DNA of 64,000 nt from DASTFY01 sp963829955 (lineage in GTDB: Bacteria > Actinomycetota > Acidimicrobiia > Acidimicrobiales > Ilumatobacteraceae): the NCBI GenBank assembly GCA_963829955.1, contig CAWHKS010000015.1:1-64000 (forward strand), given 5' to 3'. Below are positions 1 through 8,183 of this stretch, in pieces; the stretch's first letter is position 1, and every line of letters starts with the position of its first letter. The notes under the pieces are model-generated. The model saw only the letters and a program-made list of their open reading frames with translations, was not told where the DNA came from and made no database searches. A program made the translations under genes and the position numbers.

Positions 1-1
1 G

Positions 2-283
2 AACCCCTTCCTGGTCCTGGCCGCCGAGAAGCGTGACGCCGGCTCCGGGTTCCCGTCGTTCAACGGCTACCTGGACGAGCTCCGGCTCTCCACCACGCTC
101 CGCTACGACGGTGATTTCACCGCCCACCGGACCGTCACCCCCGACTCGGAAACCGCCGCCCTGTACCACTTCGACGAAGGCACCGGCCCCGATGCGCGCG
201 ACGAGATCGGGACGAGGCCCGGCCGGCTCAACGTGGGCGGGGGCGGCAACGGTCCTCAGTGGGCGCCTGACGCGCCCTTCTGA
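2..283 (+). CDS. LamG/concanavalin-like domain protein, C-terminal end
   Basis: The open frame enters from the left edge and stops at 281-283, giving the last 93 residues of a larger protein. The segment GYLDELRLST is the typical conserved strand of LamG/laminin-G-like jelly-roll domains, and a second jelly-roll start (LYHFDEGTG) follows, so the protein probably carries at least two such domains. These domains bind carbohydrates or surface polymers and are usually found in large secreted or cell-surface proteins. The start, signal peptide and remaining domains are outside the window. It converges with the GNAT gene, whose stop lies one base away. The domain call is firm; the role is not determinable. 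Confidence 0.6.
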   Translation, partial: NPFLVLAAEKRDAGSGFPSFNGYLDELRLSTTLRYDGDFTAHRTVTPDSETAALYHFDEGTGPDARDEIGTRPGRLNVGGGGNGPQWAPDAPF

Positions 284-981
284 TCAGCTGCCGTCGGCCC
301 GGGAGGGCGTCTGGTAGACGAGCTGCGGGACCGGCCAGCCCACGTGGACCTTGCCGACCACGTCCCAGCCGAGCTCGCCGTACATGAGACGAGCGGGCAG
401 GTTCGACTCGTCGACGAGGGCCTGGATGGGTCGATCTGCGACGTGGTCGACTGCCCACTGCACGAAGGTCCTGGCGATGCGCCGGCGCGCTCGGCTGGGC
501 CGCCGGCTGGGCTCGGCGGCAGCACACCCATCGAGAGGATCTCGGCCATGGTGGCATCGCCGGAATCGCTCTCCCGGTCCCGGTAGAGCGACAACGCGTT
601 CCGCGCCCGGCGCGGGGACGGTGGATGCCGGAGGGTGACGGCGACCAGCGTGCGCCAGCGGCGACGCAGGGCTGTCCCCAGGAACCCGTTGGCGTCGTCG
701 GTGACGGCCACGAAGCCGATCGGCCTGCCGCCCTCGTAGGCCACCTGCCCGAAGACGAGGCCCTCCTCGGGCAGCACGCTGAAGTAGAACCGCTCGACGA
801 ACGCCGGCCCGAGATTGTGGATCGGACTCCCGGGGAGAAGCGTCCGGTGGAGCCGAGCCAGCTCGGCAGCGGGTGCCGGGGACCCGGGGCCGTAGCTGCG
901 GTAGGTGATCGGGTCGCCCCCTGTAGTGCCGGGACCACCGTCGACGACCGATTCGTTCACGTGCCCGACAACCTTCGCCAC
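284..981 (-). CDS. GNAT-family N-acetyltransferase, frameshifted
   Basis: A GCN5-related acetyltransferase transferring an acetyl group from acetyl-CoA to an unknown substrate. The GTG start at 981 is chosen because AGGAG sits five bases upstream. The first frame gives the N-terminal half (FVERFYFSVLPEEG, GRPIGFVAVTDD, then ILSMGVLP, the strand before the acetyl-CoA loop). At about 490-510 the frame breaks, and the neighbouring frame continues with RRIARTFVQWAVDHV and LGWDVVGKVHVGWPVPQLVY to a stop at 284-286. The join falls exactly in the RGxGxA acetyl-CoA loop, so one indel separates two halves of one normal protein of about 230 residues. This is either a sequencing error or a recent pseudogene; I favour the former because similar breaks occur in housekeeping genes nearby. 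Confidence 0.6.
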
Positions 982-1100
982 TTTGGCTCCTGTTCGCCCA
1001 TTAGAAGCCGGGCCCCCGCGCCAACCACAGCAGTCTAGTAGAGTTTCTCGGGTCAGGGTGGACGGCGGGTCCACCGCATCGAGATGACAGAGGACGAACC

Positions 1101-1415
1101 ATGGTGGGCACACGCGACCGGGTGGTCGACATCATCATCGCATCGGCCGAGGAGCTCAACGGCTCGCTCGAGGAGCCGATCGAGGTCGAGCTCGGTGCGG
1201 AGGCGCCGCTCTACGGGGATGAGGGCGCGCTCGACTCCCTGGCCCTCGTGACCCTCATCACGACGGTCGAGCAGGAGCTCGAGGACGAGTTCGGGTCGCC
1301 CGTCAGCCTCATCGACGAACGGGCGATCTCCCAGGCCAGGAGCCCTTTCCGGACGGTCGGCTCTCTCGCCGACTTCGCGACGGATCTTCTCGAGGGCGCA
1401 GGGCTGACCGCCTGA
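1101..1415 (+). CDS. Acyl carrier protein
   Basis: A 104-residue acidic four-helix carrier protein. The phosphopantetheine attachment site is Ser46 in the motif ALDSLALV, where the Asp-Ser-Leu signature is intact. A purine-rich AGAGGA lies about ten bases upstream of the ATG, and a possible -10 hexamer TAGAGT lies at 1039-1044. It is one base from the following SDR gene, which in turn overlaps an acyl-adenylating ligase. This three-gene set is a self-contained unit for loading an acid on a carrier and modifying it. The sequence is not close in length or context to the housekeeping fatty-acid AcpP, so it is probably a dedicated carrier for a specialised acyl group. Confidence 0.85.
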   Translation: MVGTRDRVVDIIIASAEELNGSLEEPIEVELGAEAPLYGDEGALDSLALVTLITTVEQELEDEFGSPVSLIDERAISQARSPFRTVGSLADFATDLLEGAGLTA

Positions 1416-1416
1416 C

Positions 1417-2136
1417 ATGAGCGACACCGGCGGCGGCGCGGCGCCGGTCTCGGTGGTCACTGGAGCGCGGACGGGGATCGGGCGCTGCATCGCCGAGAAC
1501 CTCCTCGCACAGGGACACATCGTGGTCGGTTGCGCACGCAACGAGTCCGACCTGACCGCTGACGGCTACGAGCACGTCGTCGCCGACGTGGGACAGGAAC
1601 GCGACGTGAAGGCCCTCATGTCTGGCGTGCGCAAGTCGCACGGCCGTCTCGACAACGTGGTGAGCTCCGCCGGCGCGGCCTCGATGAACCACGTGCTGCT
1701 CACTCCCGGCAGCACGTTCGACCGCCTGCTCAACGTGAACGCCACCGGCACCTTCCTCGTGGGCCGGGAGGCCGCGAAGCTGATGCAGCCCCGCCGCCGC
1801 GGGCGGATCGTCAACGTCTCCACCATCGCCGTCCCGCTGGCGCTCGCCGGCGAGGCCGCCTATGTGGCTTCCAAGGCCGCCGTGGAAGCCCTCACGCGGG
1901 TGATGGCCCGCGAGCTCGGACCGCTCGGCATCACCGTCAATGCCGTCGGGCCCGGGCCGATCAAGACCGCGCTCCTGAAGGGCGTGCCCGACGAGAAGAT
2001 CGACGAGCTGCTCGGTCGCCTCGCCATCCCCCGCCTGTCCGACTTCGCCGACGTGAACCACGTCGTCGACTTCTTCCTTTCCGACCAGAGCGACCTCGTG
2101 ACCGGGCAGGTCGTGTACCTCGGAGGTGCCTGGTGA
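1417..2136 (+). CDS. SDR-family 3-oxoacyl-ACP reductase-like protein
   Basis: A 239-residue classical short-chain dehydrogenase. The cofactor loop TGARTGIG is at residues 15-22, and the catalytic Ser135, Tyr149 and Lys153 (YVASK) are in place. The NNAG motif is replaced by SSAG at about 83-86, a moderate deviation. C-terminal QVVYLGGAW is the usual FabG-like ending. It begins one base after the carrier protein stop and its stop overlaps the ligase ATG, so the three genes are translationally coupled. Most likely it reduces a beta-keto (or keto) group on the acyl-ACP built by its neighbours, with NADPH. The substrate is unknown. Confidence 0.8.
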   Translation: MSDTGGGAAPVSVVTGARTGIGRCIAENLLAQGHIVVGCARNESDLTADGYEHVVADVGQERDVKALMSGVRKSHGRLDNVVSSAGAASMNHVLLTPGSTFDRLLNVNATGTFLVGREAAKLMQPRRRGRIVNVSTIAVPLALAGEAAYVASKAAVEALTRVMARELGPLGITVNAVGPGPIKTALLKGVPDEKIDELLGRLAIPRLSDFADVNHVVDFFLSDQSDLVTGQVVYLGGAW

Positions 2137-3473
2137 TCCTCGATTGGCTGTTCGATCTGTTCGACGAGTACGGAGACACCACCGCCATCGCCTGGCGTGA
2201 CGTGACGGTGCCGTACAAGGAGCTCTGTGCCCGCGTCGACGCCCTGCGGACCCGATTCGCCGAGGAGGGCCCACCCGAGAGCGCCATCGTCGCCCTCGAG
2301 GCGGACTTCCATCCCGAAGCGGTGGCCGCAATGCTGGCGCTGATCGAGCGGGGAGCGGTCCTCATCCCGCTGACGTCGAGCATCGAGGCGTCCAAGCCGC
2401 GCTTCCGCGAGATCGCGCAGGCCGAGTGGATCGTCGAACTCAACGCCCGGGGAGAGATCAGTGTCCGTCCCACCGGGGTCCAGGCCACGCACCCGCTGCT
2501 CACCGGCCTCCAGGACGAGGGACACCCGGGCCTGGTGCTGTTCTCCTCGGGCAGTACGGGCGAGCCCAAGGCAGCGCTGCATGACTTCGTGCCCCTGCTC
2601 GAGAAGTTCACGGTGCGGAGGAAGGCGCTCAGCACGATGGCCTTCCTGCTGTTCGACCACATCGGTGGCGTCAACACCATGCTGTACACGCTGTCCAACG
2701 GCGGGACGCTAGTGGTGGTGGACGACCGGTCGCCGGACAACGTCTGCCGGGCGATCGAGGCCCACGCCGTGCAGCTCCTGCCGACGTCGCCCACCTTCCT
2801 GAACCTGTTGCTCATGTCGGGCGCGCAGGAGCGCCACGACGTCAGCTCGCTGGAGCTCATCACCTACGGGACCGAGGTCATGCCCGAGGCCACGCTCCGC
2901 CGGGCCCACGAGGCCTTTCCGAAGGCCACGCTGCAGCAGACCTACGGCCTCTCGGAGGTCGGGATCCTGCGCTCGAAGTCCCGGTCCAACGATTCCCTCT
3001 GGGTGAGGATCGGCGGTGAGGGCTTCGAGACCCGGGTGGTCGACGGCCTCCTCGAGATCAAGGCCCGGTCGGCCATGCTCGGCTATCTGAACGCTCCCAG
3101 CCCCTTCACCGACGACGGCTGGTTCAAGACGGGTGACCGCGTCGAGGTCGACGGCGAGTTCATGCGCATCTTCGGCCGCGAGTCCGAAGTGATCAACGTC
3201 GGCGGTCAGAAGGTCGACCCCGTCGAGGTCGAGGACGCCCTGCTCGAGGTGGACGGCGTGCTCGATGCCGTCGTCTTCGGCGAGGAGCACAGCTTGCTCG
3301 GCCGCATCGTTGTGGCCCGGGTGCGGGTCAGCGGTGAGGCCGATCTGCCGGCGACGCGGTCACGGCTGCGCACGGAGCTGGCGACCCGGCTGCCTCGCTA
3401 CAAGATCCCGCAGAAGTTCCTCGTCACCACCGACGAGCTGCACGGGCAGCGCTTCAAGAGGATGCGGCGCTGA
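2133..3473 (+). CDS. ANL-superfamily acyl-adenylating ligase
   Basis: A 446-residue AMP-forming acid ligase. The P-loop-like motif FSSGSTGEPK is at residues 137-146, TYGLSE matches the A5 motif, and GWFKTGDR followed by IFGRESEVINVGG matches A7 and A8. The C-terminal lysine that completes adenylation is probably Lys442, though the usual GK context is degraded (QRFKRMRR). It is about 60 residues shorter than typical acyl-CoA ligases, mainly at the N-terminus. It starts inside the SDR stop (ATGA overlap). The operon suggests it activates an acid and loads it on the carrier at 1101 rather than on CoA; this is inference from gene order. Confidence 0.8.
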   Translation: MILDWLFDLFDEYGDTTAIAWRDVTVPYKELCARVDALRTRFAEEGPPESAIVALEADFHPEAVAAMLALIERGAVLIPLTSSIEASKPRFREIAQAEWIVELNARGEISVRPTGVQATHPLLTGLQDEGHPGLVLFSSGSTGEPKAALHDFVPLLEKFTVRRKALSTMAFLLFDHIGGVNTMLYTLSNGGTLVVVDDRSPDNVCRAIEAHAVQLLPTSPTFLNLLLMSGAQERHDVSSLELITYGTEVMPEATLRRAHEAFPKATLQQTYGLSEVGILRSKSRSNDSLWVRIGGEGFETRVVDGLLEIKARSAMLGYLNAPSPFTDDGWFKTGDRVEVDGEFMRIFGRESEVINVGGQKVDPVEVEDALLEVDGVLDAVVFGEEHSLLGRIVVARVRVSGEADLPATRSRLRTELATRLPRYKIPQKFLVTTDELHGQRFKRMRR

Positions 3474-4090
3474 CCGCTGGCGCCGGCTGCGGGCGCCGGG
3501 CCGCCGGGCGGGTCGACCGGCGCTGGGCCAGCTTCCACGCCCCGTACTCCGAACACCCGGCCACCAGCACCACGAAGACGACCGTGAGGTCGTTGCGGGG
3601 CAGGGGACGGGAACGTGGCGATGAACAGCATCGTCAGGACCATCGCCACGTAGCCGGGTAGGCCTTCACGCCCAGGATCTCCACGGGCCGCAGCAGCGTT
3701 TCCACCACGGCTCAGCGACGCGCCCGGTCGAGGACGGCGTCGGCCGTCATGAGGGCGCAGCCGGCGAACACGAACGCCAGCGGCGGCCCTCCGAACTCGC
3801 CCAGCAGAGGGCCGAACACGTCCTCGGTCCGCTCGGCCAGCCGCAGGGCCAGGAACAGGAACACCCCGGTGACGGCGATCGACGCCATGACGGCCCACCG
3901 GCGCATCCGCTCGGGGATGGCCAGCCACTCGTGCTCCCAGGTCCAGCCGAGCAGAAGGCAACGGATGAACAGCAGCTGCCATCCGAACGGGTCGAAGGAG
4001 CCGCCCCAGCTGGAGAAGCGGAAGCCACCCAATCCCCTCGGCCACGGCGAACAGGGCGAGCGAGCCGCCCACCACCGACGGTCCACCTGA
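3454..4090 (-). pseudogene. Remnant of an OpgC-like membrane protein
   Basis: Pieces of one integral membrane protein can be read in three frames. In order they are GGSLALFAVAEGIGWLPLLQ; FDPFGWQLLFIRCLLLGW with two further hydrophobic segments ending at an in-frame TGA; VVETLLRPVEILG; GYVAMVLTMLFIATFP; and NDLTVVFVVLVAGCSEYGAW. FDPFGWQLLF resembles the conserved NPxxWQLLF of OpgC proteins, acyltransferase-3-like enzymes that decorate periplasmic glucans. Only about the C-terminal half is present and it carries at least three frameshifts plus a stop, and its end overlaps the ligase gene on the other strand. Too damaged to blame on one read error, so I call it a pseudogene. The family assignment rests on a few motifs. 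Confidence 0.45.
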
Positions 4091-4096
4091 GCGCCA

Positions 4097-4113
4097 CCGC
4101 CCGCTTCGGGCGG
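4097..4113. other. GC-rich hairpin downstream of the opp operon
   Basis: CCGCCCG, a three-base loop and CGGGCGG form a perfect 7-bp stem. It lies about 80 bases after the oppF-like stop codon and could slow or end transcription of the importer operon, but there is no T-tract, so it is not a classical intrinsic terminator. Confidence 0.35.
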
Positions 4114-4192
4114 GCGCGATCCGAACCGTTCGCGTGCCTCATGGTTGTCCCGCACTTCCCGGATCCGCGGGAGGCGCGGACCCGTTCGTACC

Positions 4193-5230
4193 CTATCCGG
4201 GCAGGTCCGGGCGCTCAGCCCGGCGCGGGGCGATGCTCGGGTCGGCAGCGTCGAGACGCACGGCCACGGCGTGGCAGGCCACGGCGCGTCCCGGCTCCAC
4301 CTCGGTCAGTGCGACATCCTCGAGCTGGCAGCGGCCGGCCACCCCGAGCTTTTCCGCCCGGCCGTCCTGCAGCACCGGGCAGCGGGGATGGAAGCGGCAC
4401 CCAGTGGGGATCAGCGTCGGGTCGGGCGCCTCCCCGACCAGGATCTCCTGCTCCATCTCCTGTGCCTCGGGCACCACCGACAGGAGGGCCCGGGTGTAGG
4501 GGTGGCGCGGCTTTTCGAGGATCTGCTCGGCTGGGCCGAGCTCTACGATCCGGCCCAGGTACATCACGGCGATGCGGTCGGCGATGTTCCAGGCCAGGCC
4601 GAGGTCATGGGTGACGACCAGGACCGTTACGTCCTCTCGGCGGACGAGGTCGAGCAGCAGCCGGAGGATCTCCCCCCGCACGGAGGCGTCCAGGCTGGAC
4701 ACGGGCTCGTCCGCCACCAGCAGGCGGGGCGCCATCACCATCGCGCCGGCGATGACGACGCGCTGGCGCTGGCCACCCGACAGCTCGTGCGGGTACCGGA
4801 GGAAGAAGCGCTCGGGCGGGCGCAGCCCGCACCGGGCCAGCGCGTCGGCTACCCGCGCCTGCTCGTCCGGGAGCCGGTGGAGCCGCGGGCCCTCGGCCAC
4901 GATCTCGTAGATCGTCTGCCGGGGGTTGAGCGAGCCGGTCGGGTCCTGGAACACGAGCTGCGCCTCGCGGCGCAGGGCCCGCAGGCCGGCACGCGTGCGC
5001 TCCACCGGCTTCCCGTCGAACTCCACCGTGCCCGCGGTGGGGGCCTGCAGCCCCAGCACCGCCCGGGCGAGCGTGGTCTTGCCGCAGCCGGACTCGCCGA
5101 CGAGGGCCAGCACCTCGCCTTGGCGCACTTCGAGGTTCACGCCGTCCACGGCCCGCGCCGTGCCCCCGCCCCGGCGCCTTGGCGGGAAGTGGACCTCCAG
5201 CCGGGAGAGCGACAGGAGCGGCGCGGTCAC
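4193..5230 (-). CDS. Oligopeptide/dipeptide ABC importer ATPase (OppF/DppF-like)
   Basis: A 345-residue nucleotide-binding subunit. Walker A is GESGCGKTT, the signature is LSGGQRQR and Walker B is LLVADEP, with the switch histidine in VVTHD. The C-terminal oligopeptide-transporter extension carries the cysteine motif CRFHPRCP seen in OppD/OppF pairs, where it can hold an iron-sulfur cluster in some homologues. The GTG start overlaps the preceding TGA (GTGA). It is the last gene of a five-gene importer operon and would power peptide, or possibly other small-molecule, uptake together with the ATPase at 5227. Confidence 0.9.
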   Translation of the reverse strand: MTAPLLSLSRLEVHFPPRRRGGGTARAVDGVNLEVRQGEVLALVGESGCGKTTLARAVLGLQAPTAGTVEFDGKPVERTRAGLRALRREAQLVFQDPTGSLNPRQTIYEIVAEGPRLHRLPDEQARVADALARCGLRPPERFFLRYPHELSGGQRQRVVIAGAMVMAPRLLVADEPVSSLDASVRGEILRLLLDLVRREDVTVLVVTHDLGLAWNIADRIAVMYLGRIVELGPAEQILEKPRHPYTRALLSVVPEAQEMEQEILVGEAPDPTLIPTGCRFHPRCPVLQDGRAEKLGVAGRCQLEDVALTEVEPGRAVACHAVAVRLDAADPSIAPRRAERPDLPG

Positions 5231-6225
5231 GAGGCTCCCGCTGGTGAGGGGACGAGGAGGCAGGCGGCCTGACGGTCGGTCGCCTCGCTCTCGCCCGCGG
5301 GGCGAAGTTCGACGTCGATGGTGGCGCAGGCCTCGAAGGCCAAGGGGCAGCGGGGATGGAACGGGCACCCCGCCGGGACCGCAGTCGGGTCCGGCGGATC
5401 GCCCGGCAGCCCGGACGGTGCGAAGCGGGACGCCGGGTCGCCGATGGTCGGGAAGGCCTCGGACAGCGCCCGCGTGTAGGGATGCTTCGGGTCGCGGAGG
5501 AGCGCGGCCGTCGGCCCCTCTTCCACGATGCGGCCGGCGTACATGACGGCGAGTCGGTCGGCCACGGCGCCGAGCACCGAGAGGTCGTGGGTGATGAAGA
5601 CGGTGGCGAGGCCGCGCTCGGCCTGAATCTGCTCGAGCAGGCCGAGCACCTGGGCCTGCACCATCACGTCGAGGGCGGTGGTCGGCTCGTCGGCGATGAG
5701 CAGCCGGGGGTCGCAGGCCAGGGCCATGGCGATCATCACCCGCTGCTTCTGGCCGCCGGACAGCTCGTGCGGATAGTCCTGGCTCCGCCGGGGCGTGAGC
5801 CCGACGAGCTCCAGCAGCCCGCCGGCCGTCGTCCCCTTCACGCGGTGCACCTTGATGGCCTCGGTGATCTGCTCGCCGACCCGCTGCACGGGGTTCAGGG
5901 CGTGCTGCGCACCCTGGAAGACGATGGACGCGGCCGACCAGCGGACGGCGCGGAGGCGGCCGGCCCGCATGGTGAGCACGTCCTCGCCGTCGAGCAGGAT
6001 CTGACCCTCCGTCGTGGTGCCGGGAGGCAGGAGTCGCAGGAGCGCCATGGCCATGGTCGACTTGCCACACCCGGACTCCCCCGCCACACCGACCGTCTCG
6101 CCCGTGTGCACATCGAGGTCGATCCCCCGCACGGCGGGGACGGCGCCGGCCGCGCTGCGGTATGTGACGTGCAGATCGCGGACGGACAGGACGGTATCGG
6201 TGCTCTTCACCGCCGGTGCTGTCAT
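5227..6225 (-). CDS. Oligopeptide/dipeptide ABC importer ATPase (OppD/DppD-like)
   Basis: A 332-residue ATPase with Walker A GESGCGKST, signature LSGGQKQR, Walker B LLIADEP and H-loop FITHD, followed by the peptide-importer C-terminal motif CPFHPRCP. The ATG lies in the stop of the upstream permease (ATGA), and its own stop overlaps the GTG of the second ATPase, so the pair is made in equal amounts. It forms the heterodimeric motor of the importer with the protein encoded at 4193. Confidence 0.9.
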   Translation of the reverse strand: MTAPAVKSTDTVLSVRDLHVTYRSAAGAVPAVRGIDLDVHTGETVGVAGESGCGKSTMAMALLRLLPPGTTTEGQILLDGEDVLTMRAGRLRAVRWSAASIVFQGAQHALNPVQRVGEQITEAIKVHRVKGTTAGGLLELVGLTPRRSQDYPHELSGGQKQRVMIAMALACDPRLLIADEPTTALDVMVQAQVLGLLEQIQAERGLATVFITHDLSVLGAVADRLAVMYAGRIVEEGPTAALLRDPKHPYTRALSEAFPTIGDPASRFAPSGLPGDPPDPTAVPAGCPFHPRCPLAFEACATIDVELRPAGESEATDRQAACLLVPSPAGAS

Positions 6226-7175
6226 CGGCTCATCGGCTGGTCGGTCAGGCGCGGGTCCAGGATGCGCTCGAGCGCGCGACCCACGAGGGTGAAGGCCAGC
6301 ACCACGGCGACGATGCACAGCCCCGGGGGCCAGTAGTACCACCAGGCGTCGAGCGAGATGGCGCCGCTGGCCAACGCGCCCTCGAGCATCTTCCCCCACG
6401 AGGGCTGGAACGGGTCGCCGAAGCCGAGGAACGCCAGCGTCGATTCGGCCAGGATCGCTCCGGGCACCGTCAGGATGGCGTTGGCCAGGATGAGCGGTCC
6501 GGTGTGCGGCAGCACGTGTCGGGTCACAAGATGCCAGCCGCCGGCGCCGAGCGCGCGCGAGCGTTCGACGAAGAGGCGTTCCTTCACCGACAGCACCTGG
6601 GCCCGCAGGAGCCGGCTGCTGCCCGCCCAGCTCGTCACCCCGATGACGACGGCCAGCGTGGTCGCCGACGAGCCGAGGACCGCGGCCAGCACGATGGCCA
6701 GGGGCAGGAACGGGATGACGAGGAACCAGTCGTCGATGGCCATGAGGATGCGCTCGACGCGCCCGCCCACGAAGCCGGCCGTGACGCCGACCGCCGAGCC
6801 GATGAAGACCGCCACCAGCGTGGCCACCACGCCGATGAACAGGCTGATGCGGGCGCCCCATATGAGCTGGGCCAGAACGCTTCGGCCGATCTCGTCCGTG
6901 CCGAGCGGGAACTCGGCGCTCGGAGGGGCCAGGTCCGGGTTGCCGCGGCCGGCGGCGGGGGTCACCTCGAAGTGGGGCACCAGGAGGGGGGCGGTGAGCG
7001 CGACGATCACGAACAGCAGGAGAATGGCCAGCCCGACCACGCCGGCGCGGTCGGCGAGAAACTGACGACCGAAGCGCGCCATCGACCGCCGGCGCCTCGT
7101 CCACGCCAGTTGCCGGATCGAGGGGGGCGCCGCTCCACCTCCGCCGCCGGCTCCGCCCGCCGTAGTGGCGGTCAC
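6222..7175 (-). CDS. ABC importer permease (OppC/DppC-like)
   Basis: A 317-residue inner-membrane permease with a first hydrophobic helix at about residues 40-65 (VVGLAILLLFVIVALTAP), the N-terminal OppC-type domain, a periplasmic stretch containing FPLGTDEIGRSVLAQLIWG, and the five-helix BPD_transp_1 core. The EAA-like cytoplasmic loop (ERSRALGAGGWHLVTRHVLP) that docks on the ATPase is clear. Start and stop both overlap neighbours by four bases. It pairs with the OppB-like permease at 7172. Confidence 0.9.
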   Translation of the reverse strand: MTATTAGGAGGGGGAAPPSIRQLAWTRRRRSMARFGRQFLADRAGVVGLAILLLFVIVALTAPLLVPHFEVTPAAGRGNPDLAPPSAEFPLGTDEIGRSVLAQLIWGARISLFIGVVATLVAVFIGSAVGVTAGFVGGRVERILMAIDDWFLVIPFLPLAIVLAAVLGSSATTLAVVIGVTSWAGSSRLLRAQVLSVKERLFVERSRALGAGGWHLVTRHVLPHTGPLILANAILTVPGAILAESTLAFLGFGDPFQPSWGKMLEGALASGAISLDAWWYYWPPGLCIVAVVLAFTLVGRALERILDPRLTDQPMSR

Positions 7176-8143
7176 CGGCCCGGCCTACGGATTCGCGGAT
7201 CGAGATAGCCGTAGAGCAGGTCGGCGACCAGGTTGGCCACGATGAGCGCGGCGCTGGAAAGGAAGAACAGTGCCTGCAGCATGGCCAGGTCGTTGTTCTT
7301 GATGGCGTCGGAAGTGGCCAATCCCAGGCCGGGGTAGCTGAAGACCGTCTCGGTCGTGATGGCCCCGCCGATGACGTAGCCGAAGCCGATGGCGATCAGC
7401 GACACCGACGGCAGCAGCGCGTTCGGGACGGCGTGGCGCCGCATGACGTCGTGATCGCGCAGGCCCTTGGCGCGGGCCACCGTGAGGTAGTCCTCGCGCA
7501 CGGTCTCGAGGACCGAGGAGCGCATGATGAGCGAGTACGAGCCGAGGTAGGCCAGCACCAGCGTCAGCGTGGGGAGGAACAGGTGGTGCAGCCGGTCGAC
7601 GAGCGCGTTGATGCCGGAAGGATCGCCGGCAACGTCGCGCACGCCGCCCGTCGGGAACCACCCGGTGCGGGAGCCGAGAAAGACGAGCAGGAGCATGCCG
7701 AGCCAGAACTCCGGCATGGCGTAGAGCAGCATCGAGGACCCCGTGCTGATCTTGTCGAACCTGCTGCCCCGCCGCCAGCCCGCCTTCGCTCCGAGCCACA
7801 AGCCGAGCGACACCGTGATGATCGTGGACAGCCCGACCAACCACAGCGTGTTCGGCAGCAGTTCCAGGATCACGCCCCACACCCTGCGACCAGTGTCGGT
7901 GGAGTAGCCGAAGTCGAGCCGGATGGTCTGGCGCACGTAGCGGACGAACTGCTCCCACTTCGAACCCTCGAGCCCGAACTTCTCGATGATCTCCGCTCGC
8001 TTCTCCGCGGTCAGCACCCGCCCCCGGTACTTGGCCAGGGGATCGCTGTCGACGATGCGGAAAAGGAAGAAGTTGAAGACGAGGACGAAGGCCAGCATCC
8101 CGAGCGCGCCGAACAGGCGGCGGCCCAGGTAGCGGGCGTTCAC
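7172..8143 (-). CDS. ABC importer permease (OppB/DppB-like)
   Basis: A 323-residue permease. The GTG at 8143 is preferred because GGAGG lies eight bases upstream and the protein then begins NARYLGRRLFGALGM, a normal OppB-type N-terminus; an upstream extension would run into a hydrophilic, low-complexity stretch. The first membrane helix is FVLVFNFFLFRIV, and the EAA loop is VARAKGLRDHDVMRRHAVPN. It ends by overlapping the OppC-like start. The long periplasmic region between helices 1 and 2 is typical of peptide importers. Confidence 0.88.
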   Translation of the reverse strand: MNARYLGRRLFGALGMLAFVLVFNFFLFRIVDSDPLAKYRGRVLTAEKRAEIIEKFGLEGSKWEQFVRYVRQTIRLDFGYSTDTGRRVWGVILELLPNTLWLVGLSTIITVSLGLWLGAKAGWRRGSRFDKISTGSSMLLYAMPEFWLGMLLLVFLGSRTGWFPTGGVRDVAGDPSGINALVDRLHHLFLPTLTLVLAYLGSYSLIMRSSVLETVREDYLTVARAKGLRDHDVMRRHAVPNALLPSVSLIAIGFGYVIGGAITTETVFSYPGLGLATSDAIKNNDLAMLQALFFLSSAALIVANLVADLLYGYLDPRIRRPGR

Positions 8144-8183
8144 GACCCAAGCCTCCGTCGCGGGGGCCTGGCTGGTGGGTCGC

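Noticed and set aside
3700..3725. In-frame TGA in the OpgC-like remnant as a second selenocysteine codon
   Set aside because: There is no hairpin with a GGUCU-type loop, no active-site context, and the gene is broken by frameshifts on both sides.
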